A program made the position numbers and the translations under genes. DNA of 64,000 nt from Streptomyces albidoflavus. Its GTDB lineage: Bacteria > Actinomycetota > Actinomycetes > Streptomycetales > Streptomycetaceae. Of this stretch, positions 1 through 8,951 are shown piece after piece (positions within the stretch are counted from its first letter, which is position 1; the number at the start of each line of letters is the position of its first letter). The notes under the pieces were generated by a model. The model saw only the letters and a program-made list of their open reading frames with translations, did no database searches and had not been told where the DNA came from. The DNA is taken from positions 1 to 64,000 of the forward strand of contig NZ_JOII01000029.1 of the NCBI RefSeq assembly GCF_000719955.1, written 5' to 3'.

Positions 1-476
1 GGGGGGGTGGGCTGGGTGGGCATGGAGCGGGCGGCGGGGACTGTGGGGAGGCCGGTGTTGAGGGGGACCGGGCGGGTGCTGGTGGAGGTTTCACCGGCGC
101 GCTCGGCCTCGGCGGCGGCCTGGGTGGTGGCGCGGCGGGCGCCGTAGCGGCGGTGGACCGCCTGCTTGGTCACGCCGAGGGCGGAGCCGACCGCGTCCCA
201 GGAGAAGCCGAGGGAGCGGTCGAAGTCCACGGCGGCGGTGACCAGGGTCTCGACGCTGTCCCGCAGCTCCTGGGCCAGGCGCACGGTGGGGGCGGGGGCC
301 CGGCCGTAGACGACGAAGCCGGTGGCGGGGCCGGTGCGGCGGGGGCGGTAGACGTTGCCCAGCTGGGCGGTGAGGGTGCGGAGCGCGTCCACCTGGCGGC
401 GGACCCGCTCGATGTCCCGCACCAGCAGGTGCAGGCTGGCCCGTGCCTGTGCGTCGTGGGTTGCGTGGTCGGCCAT
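1..476 (-). CDS. HTH-domain protein, C-terminus cut by window edge
   Basis: An ATG-initiated frame on the minus strand stays open from position 476 to the left edge, so 158 codons are visible and the C-terminus is missing. The start is preceded by GAGAGG about 7 nt upstream. The N-terminal third looks helical (residues 10-40). Around residues 88-112 a stretch containing [21 protein letters not shown] looks like a helix-turn-helix of the sigma-70 region 4 / HTH_23 type. The tail after residue 120 is Ala/Pro-rich. This suggests a small DNA-binding protein of unknown regulon, transcribed divergently from fmt. Two overlapping minus-strand frames here are shadows with poor composition. Function is not known to me. 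Confidence 0.75.
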   Translation of the reverse strand, partial: MADHATHDAQARASLHLLVRDIERVRRQVDALRTLTAQLGNVYRPRRTGPATGFVVYGRAPAPTVRLAQELRDSVETLVTAAVDFDRSLGFSWDAVGSALGVTKQAVHRRYGARRATTQAAAEAERAGETSTSTRPVPLNTGLPTVPAARSMPTQPTP

Positions 477-848
477 GAACAAGCCTCTCGAACGGGCGGT
501 GGGATGGGGGGAGACGGGCCACTGGAGCGAAGACCCGTGGAAGTCAACTCGCCTTGACCAACGCCCGGCGCCCTGAGTGGTCACGCTCCAGGGCGTATGT
601 GTCGGGGCGCGGGGCGCGCGCCACCGCGTACGCCCCCGAGGGGGCAGGGGAGTTGTGGGCGTGTTCGGGAGAGGACGCGGAGACCGGGGAGGACGGGTAC
701 GCCGGGTGGTATGAGCGTCCGCGCCGGTACGCCCCGGGCAGGCGCCCGCGGTGCCGTGCGGCCTAGACTGGCGCGGCTCCCCGCCAGGCGCGTCCGCCGG
801 GAAGGGGGCCGTGGCTCCGCCCGTACGACATAGCGAGGTATCCCCACC
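477..848. promoter_or_regulatory. Divergent intergenic region upstream of fmt
   Basis: This 372-bp stretch holds no convincing gene. It should contain the promoters of the leftward HTH gene and of fmt. A perfect inverted repeat GTCAA-N6-TTGAC lies at 543-558; it overlaps TTGAC-type -35 hexamers on both strands and could be an operator. A TAGACT hexamer near 764 is a possible fmt -10 box. Confidence 0.4.
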
Positions 849-1793
849 GTGAGGCTCGTCTTCGCCGGCACCCCCGAGGTCGCCGTTCCCGCTCTGGACG
901 CCCTGATCGCCTCGGAGCGGCACGAGGTGGTCGCCGTCGTCACCCGGCCCGACGCCCCGGCCGGGCGCGGCCGGCGGCTGGTCGCCAGCCCGGTCGCGGA
1001 GCGCGCCGAGGAGGCCGGGATCGAGGTGCTGAAGCCGAACCGGCCGCGCGACGAGGAGTTCCTGGCGCGGCTGCGGGAGATCGGCCCGGACTGCTGCCCG
1101 GTCGTCGCCTACGGCGCGCTGCTGCCCAAGGTGGCCCTCGACATTCCCGCCCGCGGCTGGGTCAACCTGCACTTCTCGCTGCTCCCCGCCTGGCGCGGCG
1201 CCGCCCCTGTGCAGCACGCGATCCTCGCCGGCGACCAGATCACCGGCGCCTCCACCTTCCTCATCGAGGAGGGCCTGGACTCCGGCCCCGTCTTCGGCAC
1301 CGTCACCGAGGAGGTGCGGCCCACCGACACCAGCGGCGACCTGCTGACCCGCCTCGCCTTCGCCGGTTCCGGCCTGCTCGCGGCGACCATGGACGGCATC
1401 GAGGACGGCACGTTGCAGGCGGTGCCGCAGCCCGCCGACGGGGTCAGCCTCGCCCCCAAGCTCACCGTCGAGGACGCCCAGGTCGACTGGGCCGCGCCCG
1501 CGCTCCGCGTCGACCGGGTGGTGCGCGGCTGCACCCCGGCCCCCGGCGCGTGGACCGTCTTCCGGGGCGAGCGGCTCAAGCTCGTCGCCGCCCGCCCGCT
1601 GCCCGGCGAGGAGGGCCTCGCCCCCGGCGACCTGGCGGTGGGCAAGAACCACGTGCACGTGGGCACCGGTTCGCACGCCGTCGAACTGCTCTGGGTCCAG
1701 CCGCAGGGCAAGAAGCCGATGCGCGCCGCCGACTGGGCGCGCGGAGTCCGGATCGCCCCGGGCGAGCGCCTCGGCGCGGCCGACGTACGCTGA
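849..1793 (+). CDS. fmt: Methionyl-tRNA formyltransferase
   Basis: Formylates the amino group of Met-tRNA(fMet) using 10-formyl-tetrahydrofolate, giving the cytoplasmic initiator tRNA. The 314-residue length is normal for Fmt. The N-terminus [15 protein letters not shown] is the family signature, and [17 protein letters not shown] at about residues 108-124 carries the catalytic Asn/His region and the SLLPxWRGAAP motif. The C-terminal half is the tRNA-binding OB-like domain. Start is GTG, with GAGG about 11 nt upstream. rsmB follows after 124 nt in the same direction, the common actinobacterial fmt-rsmB (sun) arrangement, usually downstream of priA and def. Confidence 0.97.
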   Translation: MRLVFAGTPEVAVPALDALIASERHEVVAVVTRPDAPAGRGRRLVASPVAERAEEAGIEVLKPNRPRDEEFLARLREIGPDCCPVVAYGALLPKVALDIPARGWVNLHFSLLPAWRGAAPVQHAILAGDQITGASTFLIEEGLDSGPVFGTVTEEVRPTDTSGDLLTRLAFAGSGLLAATMDGIEDGTLQAVPQPADGVSLAPKLTVEDAQVDWAAPALRVDRVVRGCTPAPGAWTVFRGERLKLVAARPLPGEEGLAPGDLAVGKNHVHVGTGSHAVELLWVQPQGKKPMRAADWARGVRIAPGERLGAADVR

Positions 1794-1917
1794 AGGGGAC
1801 AGGACCGCGCCCGTGGCGCCCCCCGCCGAGCAGGCGGGACGGCGGTACCGGGCGCGGCGGCGTGCCGGTCCGTGCGGCGGAGCGGTGGGCCAGTGACCTT
1901 GCGACAGCGGAGCACCT

Positions 1918-3354
1918 TTGACCGACCAGCCGTCCCGGCGTCCCCGTAAGACCGGCAAGCCCTACCGCCGCCCCAAGAAGGACCCGGTGCGCATCCTCGC
2001 CTTCGAGGCGCTGCGCGCCGTCGACGAACGGGACGCCTACGCCAACCTGGTGCTGCCCGCCCTGCTCCGCAAGGCGCGCGAGGACCACCCCGACACCTTC
2101 GAGGCCCGGGACGCCGCCCTCGCCACCGAACTCGTCTACGGCACCCTGCGCCGCCAGGGCACCTACGACGCGATCATCGCGGCCTGCGTCGACCGTCCGC
2201 TGCGCGAGGTCGACCCGCCGGTCCTCGACGTCCTCTCGCTCGGCGCGCACCAGCTCCTCGGCACGCGCATCCCGAGCCACGCCGCCGTCTCCGCCACCGT
2301 GGAGCTGGCCCGCGTCGTCCTCGGCGACGGCCGCGCCAAGTTCGTCAACGCGGTGCTGCGCCGGATCACCGCCGACGACCTCGACGGCTGGCTGGAGCGG
2401 GTCGCCCCGCCGTACGACGAGGACCCCGAGGACCACCTCGCCGTCGTCCACTCGCACCCGCGCTGGGTCGTCTCCGCGCTCTGGGACTCCCTCGGCGGAC
2501 CCCGCGCCGGTATCGAGGACCTGCTGGAGGCCGACAACGAGCGGCCCGAGGTCACCCTCGTCGCCCGTCCCGGCCGCACGACCTCCGACACCCTGCTCGA
2601 CGGCCTCGGCCCGGACCGCGCCCTGCCGGGCCGCTGGTCGCCGTATGCGGTGCGGCTCACCGAGGGCGGCGAGCCCGGCGCCATCGACGCCGTCCGCGAG
2701 GGCGACGCCGGGGTGCAGGACGAGGGCAGCCAGCTGGTGGCGCTGGCCCTCGCCGCCACCCCGCTGGAGGGCTCCGACAGCCGCTGGCTCGACGCCTGCG
2801 CCGGTCCGGGCGGCAAGGCGGCGCTGCTCGCCGGGCTCGCCGCGCAGCGGGGCGCGACCCTGCTCGCCTCCGAGAAGCAGCCGCACCGCGCCGGGCTCGT
2901 CGCCAAGGCGCTGGACGGCAACCCGGGCCCGTACCAGGTGATCGCCGCCGACGGGACGCGCCCGCCGTGGCGGCCCGGCTCCTTCGACCGGGTCCTGGTC
3001 GACGTGCCGTGCACCGGGCTCGGCGCGCTGCGCCGCCGCCCCGAGGCGCGCTGGCGCCGCCGCCCCGAGGACCTCGACGGGTTCGCCCCGCTCCAGCGCG
3101 CCCTGCTGCGGACCGCCCTGGAGTCGGTGCGGGTCGGCGGCGTCGTGGCGTACGCGACCTGCTCGCCGCACCTGGCCGAGACCCGGGCCGTCGTCGACGA
3201 CGTCCTCAAGCGGGAGGGCGGCGCCGAACTCCTCGACGCCCGCCCCCTCATGCCCGGCGTCCCCGCCCTCGGCGAGGGCCCCGACGTGCAGCTCTGGCCG
3301 CACCTGCACGGCACCGACGCGATGTACCTGGCGCTGCTGCGGCGCACCGCCTGA
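1918..3354 (+). CDS. rsmB: 16S rRNA m5C methyltransferase RsmB (Sun/Fmu)
   Basis: SAM-dependent RNA cytosine-5 methyltransferase; the E. coli homologue modifies C967 of 16S rRNA. Residues about 20-155 form a NusB-like RNA-binding domain. The C-terminal Rossmann methyltransferase has motif [17 protein letters not shown], motif [21 protein letters not shown] with Cys365, and motif VI ATCSPH with the second conserved Cys415. The basic N-terminus ([15 protein letters not shown]) is usual in actinobacteria. Start TTG is chosen because GGAG lies 5 nt upstream and no in-frame ATG or GTG exists nearby. It probably shares a transcript with fmt. Confidence 0.95.
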   Translation: MTDQPSRRPRKTGKPYRRPKKDPVRILAFEALRAVDERDAYANLVLPALLRKAREDHPDTFEARDAALATELVYGTLRRQGTYDAIIAACVDRPLREVDPPVLDVLSLGAHQLLGTRIPSHAAVSATVELARVVLGDGRAKFVNAVLRRITADDLDGWLERVAPPYDEDPEDHLAVVHSHPRWVVSALWDSLGGPRAGIEDLLEADNERPEVTLVARPGRTTSDTLLDGLGPDRALPGRWSPYAVRLTEGGEPGAIDAVREGDAGVQDEGSQLVALALAATPLEGSDSRWLDACAGPGGKAALLAGLAAQRGATLLASEKQPHRAGLVAKALDGNPGPYQVIAADGTRPPWRPGSFDRVLVDVPCTGLGALRRRPEARWRRRPEDLDGFAPLQRALLRTALESVRVGGVVAYATCSPHLAETRAVVDDVLKREGGAELLDARPLMPGVPALGEGPDVQLWPHLHGTDAMYLALLRRTA

Positions 3355-3422
3355 GGCCGCCGTCCCCGCACCCGTACGCCATGGGCGCGGGGCCCAACTC
3401 GCCCTTGCCGTAAGCCTGTCGT

Positions 3423-3471
3423 CGCTCCCGGGCCGGTGCCCGCCGGTGTGGCATGCTTCCGCCCGGGAGCG
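3423..3471 (+). terminator. Hairpin downstream of rsmB
   Basis: An 11-bp perfect stem (CGCTCCCGGGC at 3423-3433 paired with GCCCGGGAGCG at 3461-3471) encloses a 27-nt loop, 70 nt after rsmB and 40 nt before the hydrolase start. Typical U-less Streptomyces hairpin; terminator or attenuator. Confidence 0.45.
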
Positions 3472-3510
3472 GGGCGCGTGACCGCCGGTGCCACGGGAAA
3501 GGGCGTACGC

Positions 3511-4356
3511 ATGAGCGAGTGGGAGCTGTCCAGGACGTACGGCAGCAGGGCGGGCGAGGTGCGCTGGGAGCGGCTCGGGGACCCGGCCGCGCCGCCGGTC
3601 GTCCTCTGCCACGGGACGCCGTTCTCCTCGTACGTCTGGCGCCGGATCGCCCGCGAGCTGGCCCGGGACCACCAGGTGTACGTCTGGGACATGCCGGGAT
3701 ACGGGGTCTCCGCCCAGTTCGAGGGCCAGGACGTGTCGCTGGGCGCGCAGGGCCGGGTCTTCGCCGAGCTGCTGGCCCACTGGGACCTGGCCGCCCCGGC
3801 CGTCGTCGCCCACGACTTCGGCGGTGCCGTCGCGCTGCGCGCCCACCTCCTGCACGGCGCGGCCTACCGGCGGCTCGCCCTGGTCGACCCGGTCGCCCTC
3901 GCCCCATGGGGGTCGGCATTCTTCCGCCTGGTCGGCGAGCACCACGGGGTCTTCGAACAGCTCCCGCCCCACCTGCACCGCGCGCTGGTCCGCGAGTACA
4001 TCTCCTCGGCCAGCAGCCCCGGGCTCGACCCGGCCGTCCTCGACCGGCTCGTCCAGCCCTGGGAGGGGGTGGAGGGGCAGCCCGCCTTCTACCGGCAGAT
4101 CGCCCAGGCCGGCCAGCGGTACACCGACGAGATCCAGGGCCGGTACGGCTCGATCGAGCTGCCGGTGGCCGTCTTCTGGGGCGAGGACGACGCGTGGATC
4201 CCGGTGGCCAAGGCGCACGAACTGGCCGCGGCCGTGCCCGGCGCCGAGCTGGTGCTGATCCCCGGGGCCGGACACCTGGTGCAGGAGGACGCGCCCGGCC
4301 GGCTCGGCACCGGGCTGGCCCGTTTCCTCGGCGCGGCGGAGCAGGGCGCCCGCTGA
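3511..4356 (+). CDS. Alpha/beta hydrolase (haloalkane dehalogenase / epoxide hydrolase-like)
   Basis: A 281-residue alpha/beta-hydrolase. The oxyanion segment is LCHGTPFSS (residues 32-40). The nucleophile elbow is AHDFGGA with Asp102 rather than Ser, the acid is in GEDDAWIP (about Asp227), and the base is His255 in GAGHLVQED. An Asp nucleophile points to dehalogenase, epoxide-hydrolase or related chemistry rather than an esterase; the substrate is unknown. I chose the ATG at 3511, which has a GGGAAAGGG ribosome-binding region, over an upstream in-frame ATG at 3436 that would add 25 residues of low-complexity sequence. Transcribed in the same direction as rsmB but separated from it by a hairpin. 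Confidence 0.85.
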   Translation: MSEWELSRTYGSRAGEVRWERLGDPAAPPVVLCHGTPFSSYVWRRIARELARDHQVYVWDMPGYGVSAQFEGQDVSLGAQGRVFAELLAHWDLAAPAVVAHDFGGAVALRAHLLHGAAYRRLALVDPVALAPWGSAFFRLVGEHHGVFEQLPPHLHRALVREYISSASSPGLDPAVLDRLVQPWEGVEGQPAFYRQIAQAGQRYTDEIQGRYGSIELPVAVFWGEDDAWIPVAKAHELAAAVPGAELVLIPGAGHLVQEDAPGRLGTGLARFLGAAEQGAR

Positions 4357-4415
4357 CCGCGTACCGCCGGTAGAGATCTGGTGGGACGAGGCGCGGGGCT
4401 GCCAGGATCGGCGGC

Positions 4416-4970
4416 ATGAACGCGACACCGCGCAAGCGCGCCGACCTGTTCCTCCCCGTCGAGGACGACCCCCGCCAGAACGGGCCGACCCTGGGCGACG
4501 AGGTCACCACGCTCATGGAGTACCTGCGCTGCCAGCGGCTCACCCTGGAGGTGAAGTGCGCCGGGCTCGACGCCGAGCAGCTGGCCCGGCGCTCCGTCGA
4601 GCCGTCCACCATGTCCCTGCTCGGGCTGGTGCGGCACATGGCCGACGTGGAGCGCGTCTGGTTCCGGGCACGGATGGCGGGGCTGGACGCGCCCCCGTAC
4701 TTCCGGCTGCCCGAGGACCCCGACGGCGACTGGGACGGCGCCCTTCCCGACCCGGCCCTGGTCGAGGAGGCGTGGCGGCTGCTCCGGGCCGAGCAGGAGT
4801 TCGGGGACGCCTTCGTGGCGCGGGCGCCCTCGCTCGACCTCACCGGCGAGGCGCACGGCGAGCCCGTCTCGCTCCGCGAGGTCCTGGTCCACCTCGTCGA
4901 GGAGTACGCGCGCCACAACGGGCACGCCGACTTCCTGCGCGAGCGCATCGACGGGCGGGTCGGACAGTAG
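4416..4970 (+). CDS. DinB/DUF664-family protein
   Basis: A 184-residue all-helical protein of the DinB superfamily (DUF664 branch), a fold that usually binds a divalent metal through three histidines and includes mycothiol-dependent transferases. Candidate ligands are the His in [13 protein letters not shown] and the two His in [15 protein letters not shown]. Length and the N-terminal segment with [19 protein letters not shown] are typical of Streptomyces DUF664 proteins. The start ATG is about 7 nt after a CAGGAT -10-like hexamer, so the mRNA may be leaderless. The real substrate is not predictable. Confidence 0.85.
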   Translation: MNATPRKRADLFLPVEDDPRQNGPTLGDEVTTLMEYLRCQRLTLEVKCAGLDAEQLARRSVEPSTMSLLGLVRHMADVERVWFRARMAGLDAPPYFRLPEDPDGDWDGALPDPALVEEAWRLLRAEQEFGDAFVARAPSLDLTGEAHGEPVSLREVLVHLVEEYARHNGHADFLRERIDGRVGQ

Positions 4971-4986
4971 GAGCGGCGGAAGCGGA

Positions 4987-5012
4987 GGTTCCGGCCTCCG
5001 GAGGCCGGAACC
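4987..5012. terminator. 26-bp perfect palindrome before rpe
   Basis: Arms of 13 bp, GGTTCCGGCCTCC and its exact complement, sit back to back with no spacer between the DUF664 gene (stop at 4970) and rpe (start at 5039). It is either a terminator hairpin for the upstream gene or a dyad operator close to the rpe promoter. Confidence 0.5.
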
Positions 5013-5038
5013 GGCCGCGAGCATGGCAGTCTTGGGGC

Positions 5039-5725
5039 ATGGCAGCGCAGATCAATCCCAGCATCCTCTCCGCCGACTTCGCCCGCCTCGCCGACGAGGC
5101 CCGCGCCGTCGAGGGCGCCGACTGGCTCCACGTCGACGTCATGGACAACCACTTCGTGCCCAACCTGACGCTCGGCGTGCCCGTGGTCGAGTCGCTGGCC
5201 CGGGCCACGGAGACCCCGCTGGACTGCCACCTGATGATCGAGGACCCCGACCGCTGGGCGCCGCAGTACGTCGAGGCGGGCGCCGGATCGGTCACCTTCC
5301 ACGTGGAGGCCGCCGCCGCGCCGGTCCGTCTGGCCCGCGAGATCCGCGCCAAGGGCGCCCGCGCCGCCATGGCGCTCAAGCCCGCCACGGCGATCGAGCC
5401 GTACGAGGAACTGCTGCCCGAGCTGGACATGGTGCTGATCATGACGGTCGAGCCGGGCTTCGGCGGGCAGTCCTTCCTCGATCTCACGCTGCCGAAGATC
5501 CGCCGCACCCGGGAACTGATCGGCCGGCACGGCCTGGACCTCTGGCTCCAGGTGGACGGGGGCGTCTCCGCCGCCACCATCGAGCGGTGCGCCGAGGCCG
5601 GGGCCGACGTCTTCGTGGCGGGCTCGGCGGTCTACGGCGCCGAGGACCCGGCCGAGGCCGTCCGCTCGCTGCGCGACAGCGCCCGCAAGGCCACCGCCTC
5701 GGCCCCCTGGGCGTGCGGCCACTGA
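5039..5725 (+). CDS. rpe: Ribulose-phosphate 3-epimerase
   Basis: Interconverts D-ribulose 5-phosphate and D-xylulose 5-phosphate in the pentose phosphate pathway. This is a 228-residue TIM barrel. The N-terminus [13 protein letters not shown] is the family signature. Metal and catalytic residues are visible in [17 protein letters not shown], in CHLMIEDP, and as the Asp of LQVDGGVS. The phosphate-binding GGQSF and VAGSAVYG loops are present. The frame is open upstream for many codons, but homology begins at this ATG; a CAGTCT hexamer 7 nt upstream suggests a leaderless or short-leader transcript. Confidence 0.96.
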   Translation: MAAQINPSILSADFARLADEARAVEGADWLHVDVMDNHFVPNLTLGVPVVESLARATETPLDCHLMIEDPDRWAPQYVEAGAGSVTFHVEAAAAPVRLAREIRAKGARAAMALKPATAIEPYEELLPELDMVLIMTVEPGFGGQSFLDLTLPKIRRTRELIGRHGLDLWLQVDGGVSAATIERCAEAGADVFVAGSAVYGAEDPAEAVRSLRDSARKATASAPWACGH

Positions 5726-5833
5726 ACACGCGGCGACACCCCGGGTCAACCCGGGGTCACCGCACGATGAACGACCGCCCCGAGGGCCGATGGGGCGCCG
5801 CCGGATCTGCGAGGATGAACGGCGGAGCCACTT

Positions 5834-6886
5834 GTGAACAGCAGTGAGGAGATTGCCGTGTCCGGCATGTCGGCGGGTCGTCCTGCCCTGCGGATGGGAC
5901 CCGCGGAGCTGGTGCAGGCGGCGGCCATGGCCCGCCGTTTCTATCTGGAGGGCAAGTCCAAGATCCAGATCGCCGAGGAGTTCGGCGTCAGCCGCTTCAA
6001 GGTGGCCCGGGTCCTGGAGACCGCTCTCGAACGTGACCTCGTCCGCATCGAGATCCGCGTCCCGGCGGAACTCGACGCGGAACGCTCCGACGCCCTGCGC
6101 GCCCGCTTCGGACTGCGGCACGCCGTGGTCGTGGAGTCGCCCGCCGAGGAAGAGGAGTCGCCCGATCCCGAGAGCCTCGGCGAGGTCGCCGCAGACCTGC
6201 TCGGAGAGCTCGTCACCGAGGGCGACGTGCTCGGCCTCGCCTGGGGCCGCTCCACCATCCACATGGCCGCGGCCCTCGACAAGCTGCCGCCGTGCACCGT
6301 GGTGCAGCTGACCGGGGTCTACGACGCGGGGACCGCCGAGCGCGGATCGGTCGAGGCGGTCCGGCGGGCGGCCCAGGTCGCCGGGGGTGAGGCGCACCCC
6401 ATCTACGCGCCGATGCTGCTGCCCGACCCGGCGACCGCCGCTGCGCTGCGGAACCAGACCGGGATCGCCCGGGCCTTCGAGCACTTCGACAAGGTGACGG
6501 TCGCGGCCGTCTCCATCGGGTCCTGGGAGCCGGGGATCTCGACCGTGCACGACATGCTCAGCGAGGAGGAGCGGGCGCACTACGCCTCGCTCGGGGTGGC
6601 CGCGGAGATGTCCGCGCACCTCTTCGACGCCGAGGGGCGGCGGGTCGGGCGGGATCTTGGGGAGCGGTGCATCACCGTCGAGGCGGATCGGCTGCGGCGG
6701 ATTCCCGAGGTGGTGGCTATCGCCGGGGGTGGGCGGAAGGCGCCGGCCATCGATGCGGTGTTGCGGTCCGGGCTGGTGACCAGTCTGGTCACCGACACGG
6801 CTGCGGCCGATCAGCTTCTGGCGGCTGCGCCGCCGCCCCGGCCCGCTCTCGATCGGGCTGATCCGGATGAGCCCGGGGACGCCTGA
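5834..6886 (+). CDS. SorC/DeoR-type sugar-binding transcriptional regulator
   Basis: A 350-residue SorC-family regulator. An N-terminal helix-turn-helix (about residues 35-75, with SKIQIAEEFGVSRFKVARVLE) is followed by a sugar-phosphate-binding domain resembling sugar isomerases (LGLAWGRST, TVVQLTGVYD, VAAVSIGSWEPGIST, AIAGGGRKAPAI). Such proteins sense sugar phosphates, consistent with a position just after rpe. The GTG at 5834 gives this length. A second in-frame GTG at 5858 has a better ribosome-binding site (GAGGAG 6 nt upstream) and may be the true start, removing 8 residues. GAGGAT at 5811-5816 could be the -10 box. Codon use in the last 60 codons is a little less GC-biased than in the rest. 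Confidence 0.9.
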   Translation: MNSSEEIAVSGMSAGRPALRMGPAELVQAAAMARRFYLEGKSKIQIAEEFGVSRFKVARVLETALERDLVRIEIRVPAELDAERSDALRARFGLRHAVVVESPAEEEESPDPESLGEVAADLLGELVTEGDVLGLAWGRSTIHMAAALDKLPPCTVVQLTGVYDAGTAERGSVEAVRRAAQVAGGEAHPIYAPMLLPDPATAAALRNQTGIARAFEHFDKVTVAAVSIGSWEPGISTVHDMLSEEERAHYASLGVAAEMSAHLFDAEGRRVGRDLGERCITVEADRLRRIPEVVAIAGGGRKAPAIDAVLRSGLVTSLVTDTAAADQLLAAAPPPRPALDRADPDEPGDA

Positions 6887-6896
6887 GTCCCCTTTT

Positions 6897-6919
6897 GGCC
6901 TCAAACGCCGGCCGGGCTG
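6897..6919 (+). repeat. Dispersed intergenic repeat, copy 1
   Basis: One copy of a 23-bp element with core CTCAAACGCCGGCCGGG, 11 nt after the SorC-type gene. The same 22 bp recurs in inverse orientation at 23328-23349. Further copies are at 6959-6981, 23414-23436, 39659-39681 and 39735-39757. Confidence 0.8.
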
Positions 6920-6958
6920 TTTTCGGCCGGGCCTCGGGTGACCGCGCCGGTCAAAGAT

Positions 6959-6981
6959 GGCCTCAAGCGCCGGCCGGGCTG
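6959..6981 (+). repeat. Dispersed intergenic repeat, copy 2
   Basis: A 23-bp copy with core CTCAAGCGCCGGCCGGG, identical over its full length to copies at 39659-39681 and 39735-39757. It abuts the 20-bp tandem array that follows. Confidence 0.8.
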
Positions 6982-7200
6982 GGAGTTGGCGGGCGGCCTG
7001 AGTTTTGACCGGACGGCCTGGAATAGGGCCGGACGGCCTGGAAGTTGGCCGGACGGGCCGTGAGTTGGCCGGACGGGCTGCGAGCTGGCCGGACGGGCCG
7101 GGAGTTGGCCGTCGGGTCGGGAGGGGCCGGACGGCCTGGGGGTTGGCCGTCGGGCCGGGAGTCGGTCGGCCTGAGAGCTGGCCGTACGGGCTCGTCGCAG
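6981..7200. repeat. 20-bp degenerate tandem repeat array
   Basis: Units of exactly 20 bp (consensus around GAGTTGGCCGGACGGGCYG) repeat in phase from 6981 to 7120, about seven units. They continue out of phase and more degenerate to about 7200. The array fills the space between the 3' ends of two convergent genes. Open frames across it translate to low-complexity Gly/Arg/Pro sequence and are not genes. Confidence 0.8.
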
Positions 7201-7207
7201 GCCCCGG

Positions 7208-7669
7208 CTACTTCTTCTGGGGTGTCGTGGTGATGCGGAAGACCGGGTGGTCCGGGCAGGCGGACAGGAGGTCGGCTTCGGGCGACCGGGCGGTGACGCC
7301 CTGGAAGTAGTCGTTCACCTCCCAGCCCCAGCGGGCGAGGTAGGTGCGGAGGATCTCGGCCTTGAGGGCGTTGTCGGGAAGCTCCTCGGCGTGGAAGGCG
7401 CGGGTGCGGCGGCCCAGTCGTAGGGTGCCGCCACCCGCCGCGCGCATGTTCCGTACCCACTGGGAGTGGCCGCGGGCCGAGACCAGGTACTCCGCGCCCT
7501 CGTGGGTGTGCGGGTTGACCGGGATGCGCTGCGGGGTGCCGCTGCGGCGGCCGACGACCGTCAGTTCGGCGGAGCCGAGGAGGCTGATGCCGAGGCGGGC
7601 GAGCCGGCCGACGAGGGAGTTGAGGCGGACGGCGAAGGGCGTGGCCTGGCGGTAGTACGGCGTGGACAT
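7208..7669 (-). CDS. F420-dependent nitroreductase-family (DDN-like) oxidoreductase
   Basis: A 153-residue protein of the deazaflavin-dependent nitroreductase / FDOR-B type fold. It shows the typical N-terminal RLNSLVGRLARLGI segment, the beta-strand ELTVVGRRSGTPQRIPV, the turn GAEYLVSARGHSQWVRNMRAAG (which binds cofactor phosphates in relatives) and a C-terminal HPVFRI strand. These enzymes use F420H2 or FMN to reduce varied substrates; the substrate here is unknown. GGGAG lies 5 nt before the ATG. It is divergent from a TetR-family gene with shared operators, which makes it the likely regulated target. Confidence 0.88.
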   Translation of the reverse strand: MSTPYYRQATPFAVRLNSLVGRLARLGISLLGSAELTVVGRRSGTPQRIPVNPHTHEGAEYLVSARGHSQWVRNMRAAGGGTLRLGRRTRAFHAEELPDNALKAEILRTYLARWGWEVNDYFQGVTARSPEADLLSACPDHPVFRITTTPQKK

Positions 7670-7687
7670 GGAGACTCCCTGAGTTGT

Positions 7688-7755
7688 GAGAGCACCGCTC
7701 TCGCTTAAGAGCAGTGTGCACGCATGCGGTGCGCGGAGGCAAGAGCAGTGCTCTC
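7688..7755. promoter_or_regulatory. TetR operators between the deazaflavin oxidoreductase and its regulator
   Basis: Two dyads sharing one consensus lie in the divergent promoter region: GAGAGC-ACC-GCTCTC at 7688-7702 and AGAGCA-G-TGCTCT at 7742-7754. A half-site, AAGAGCAGTG, at 7707-7716 exactly repeats the left part of the second dyad (7741-7750). A plausible TetR promoter, TTGAGC-N18-CAGACT, runs from 7760 to 7789. The second dyad is immediately upstream of its -35, as expected for autorepression. Confidence 0.7.
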
Positions 7756-7795
7756 TTTGTTGAGCGGCGCACTCGGCTTCTGGCAGACTCCCGGC

Positions 7796-8512
7796 ATGAG
7801 TGCTGTTCGAGGGGCCAGGGAGCGCGCCCGCGCCGAAGTGACCGCCGCCATCAAGGACGAGGCCCGGCGCCAGCTCGCCACCGAGGGGGCCGCCCGGCTC
7901 TCGCTGCGGGCGGTCGCCCGTGAGCTGGGCATGGTCTCCTCCGCCCTGTACCGCTACTTCCCGAGCCGCGACGACCTGCTGACGGCGCTCATCGTCGACG
8001 CCTACGACGCGGTGGGCGAGGCCGCCGAGCAGGCCGCCGCACGGGCGGGGGAGGGGACGGACTGGGCCGGCCGCTGGGTCGAGGTCGCCGCCGCCGTCCG
8101 GGTCTGGGCGCTCGCCCACCCGCACGAGTACGGCCTGATCTACGGTTCCCCGGTGCCCGGCTACACCGCCCCCGGCGACACCGTGCCCCCGGCCGCCCGG
8201 GTCGCCTCCGTGCTGATCGGGATCGTCCGCGAGGCGCACCGGGCCGGTGCCGTGACGCCGCCCCCGCTCGGGGACGAGGCGGCGCCGGAGGCGGAGCGGC
8301 TCGCGGGCGACCTGGCCGAGCTGACCGGTGACCTGCCGCCCGCCGTGGTCGCCGCCCTCGTCGCTGCCTGGGCCCAGCTCTTCGGGCTGATCTCCTTCGA
8401 ACTCTTCGGGCACTTCCACCGCGTGGTGGAGGACCGGGAGCGGTTCTTCACCCACAGTCTGCGCGCCCTGGCCCGTTCCGTCGGGCTGCCCGGCGGTCCT
8501 GCCCCGGTGTGA
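7796..8512 (+). CDS. TetR/AcrR-family regulator (WHG-type C-terminal domain)
   Basis: A 238-residue TetR repressor. The N-terminal DNA-binding domain (about residues 8-62) includes LSLRAVARELGMVSSALYRYFPSRDDL. The ligand domain ends with AAWAQLFGLISFELFGHFHR, typical of the TetR_C WHG subfamily. The ATG at 7796 is used because homology starts there; a CAGACT -10 box ends 6 nt upstream, so the transcript may be leaderless. It probably represses itself and the divergent deazaflavin oxidoreductase through the dyads at 7688-7755. The inducer is unknown. Confidence 0.92.
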   Translation: MSAVRGARERARAEVTAAIKDEARRQLATEGAARLSLRAVARELGMVSSALYRYFPSRDDLLTALIVDAYDAVGEAAEQAAARAGEGTDWAGRWVEVAAAVRVWALAHPHEYGLIYGSPVPGYTAPGDTVPPAARVASVLIGIVREAHRAGAVTPPPLGDEAAPEAERLAGDLAELTGDLPPAVVAALVAAWAQLFGLISFELFGHFHRVVEDRERFFTHSLRALARSVGLPGGPAPV

Positions 8513-8525
8513 CAGCATCACCGCC

Positions 8526-8951
8526 ATGTCTCCGCGTTCCCGCCGCTCCCGGGCCCTCCTCCGTGTCTCTCTGACGGCGCTGCTCTGCGCGCTGCTGGCC
8601 CTCCTGACGGGTTGTTCGGCCGAGCAGGGCGGTACGTCCTCCGGCGGCGCCCCGGCTCCCGCCTGGGCCGAGGGCATGGCCACGGTCCGCGAGGACCGGC
8701 TGCCCGCCGAGGCCCGCGACACCCTGCGGCTCATCGACCGGGGCGGCCCCTTCCCGTACGCCAAGGACGGCTCCGTCTTCGGCAACTACGAGAAGCTGCT
8801 GCCGGAGCGGAAGCGGGGGCACTACCGCGAGTACACGGTGAAGACGCCCGGTGCGCGCGACCGGGGAGCCCGCCGCCTGGTGACCGGGCGCGAGGACGAG
8901 ATCTACTGGACCGAGGACCACTACGCCTCCTTCCGCGCGGTGCTGCGATGA
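8526..8951 (+). CDS. Guanyl-specific ribonuclease (RNase Sa/barnase-like), predicted lipoprotein
   Basis: A 141-residue microbial RNase of the N1/T1/Sa family, which cleaves RNA 3' of guanosine. The catalytic set is visible: Glu102 in HYREYTV, Arg116/117 in GARRL, and His132 in TEDHYASF. The active-site frame PFPYAKDGSVFGNYEKLLP precedes it. The signal segment (residues 10-29) ends in a lipobox, LLTGC with Cys30. Classical RNase Sa is freely secreted, so membrane anchoring is notable. A barstar-like inhibitor gene overlaps its stop codon. The start lies 7 nt after a CAGCAT hexamer. Confidence 0.9.
   Translation: MSPRSRRSRALLRVSLTALLCALLALLTGCSAEQGGTSSGGAPAPAWAEGMATVREDRLPAEARDTLRLIDRGGPFPYAKDGSVFGNYEKLLPERKRGHYREYTVKTPGARDRGARRLVTGREDEIYWTEDHYASFRAVLR

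Noticed and set aside
7005..7310. Open reading frame of about 100 codons in the 20-bp repeat
   Set aside because: It is repeat translation (Gly/Arg/Pro), and the end overlaps a real gene on the other strand.
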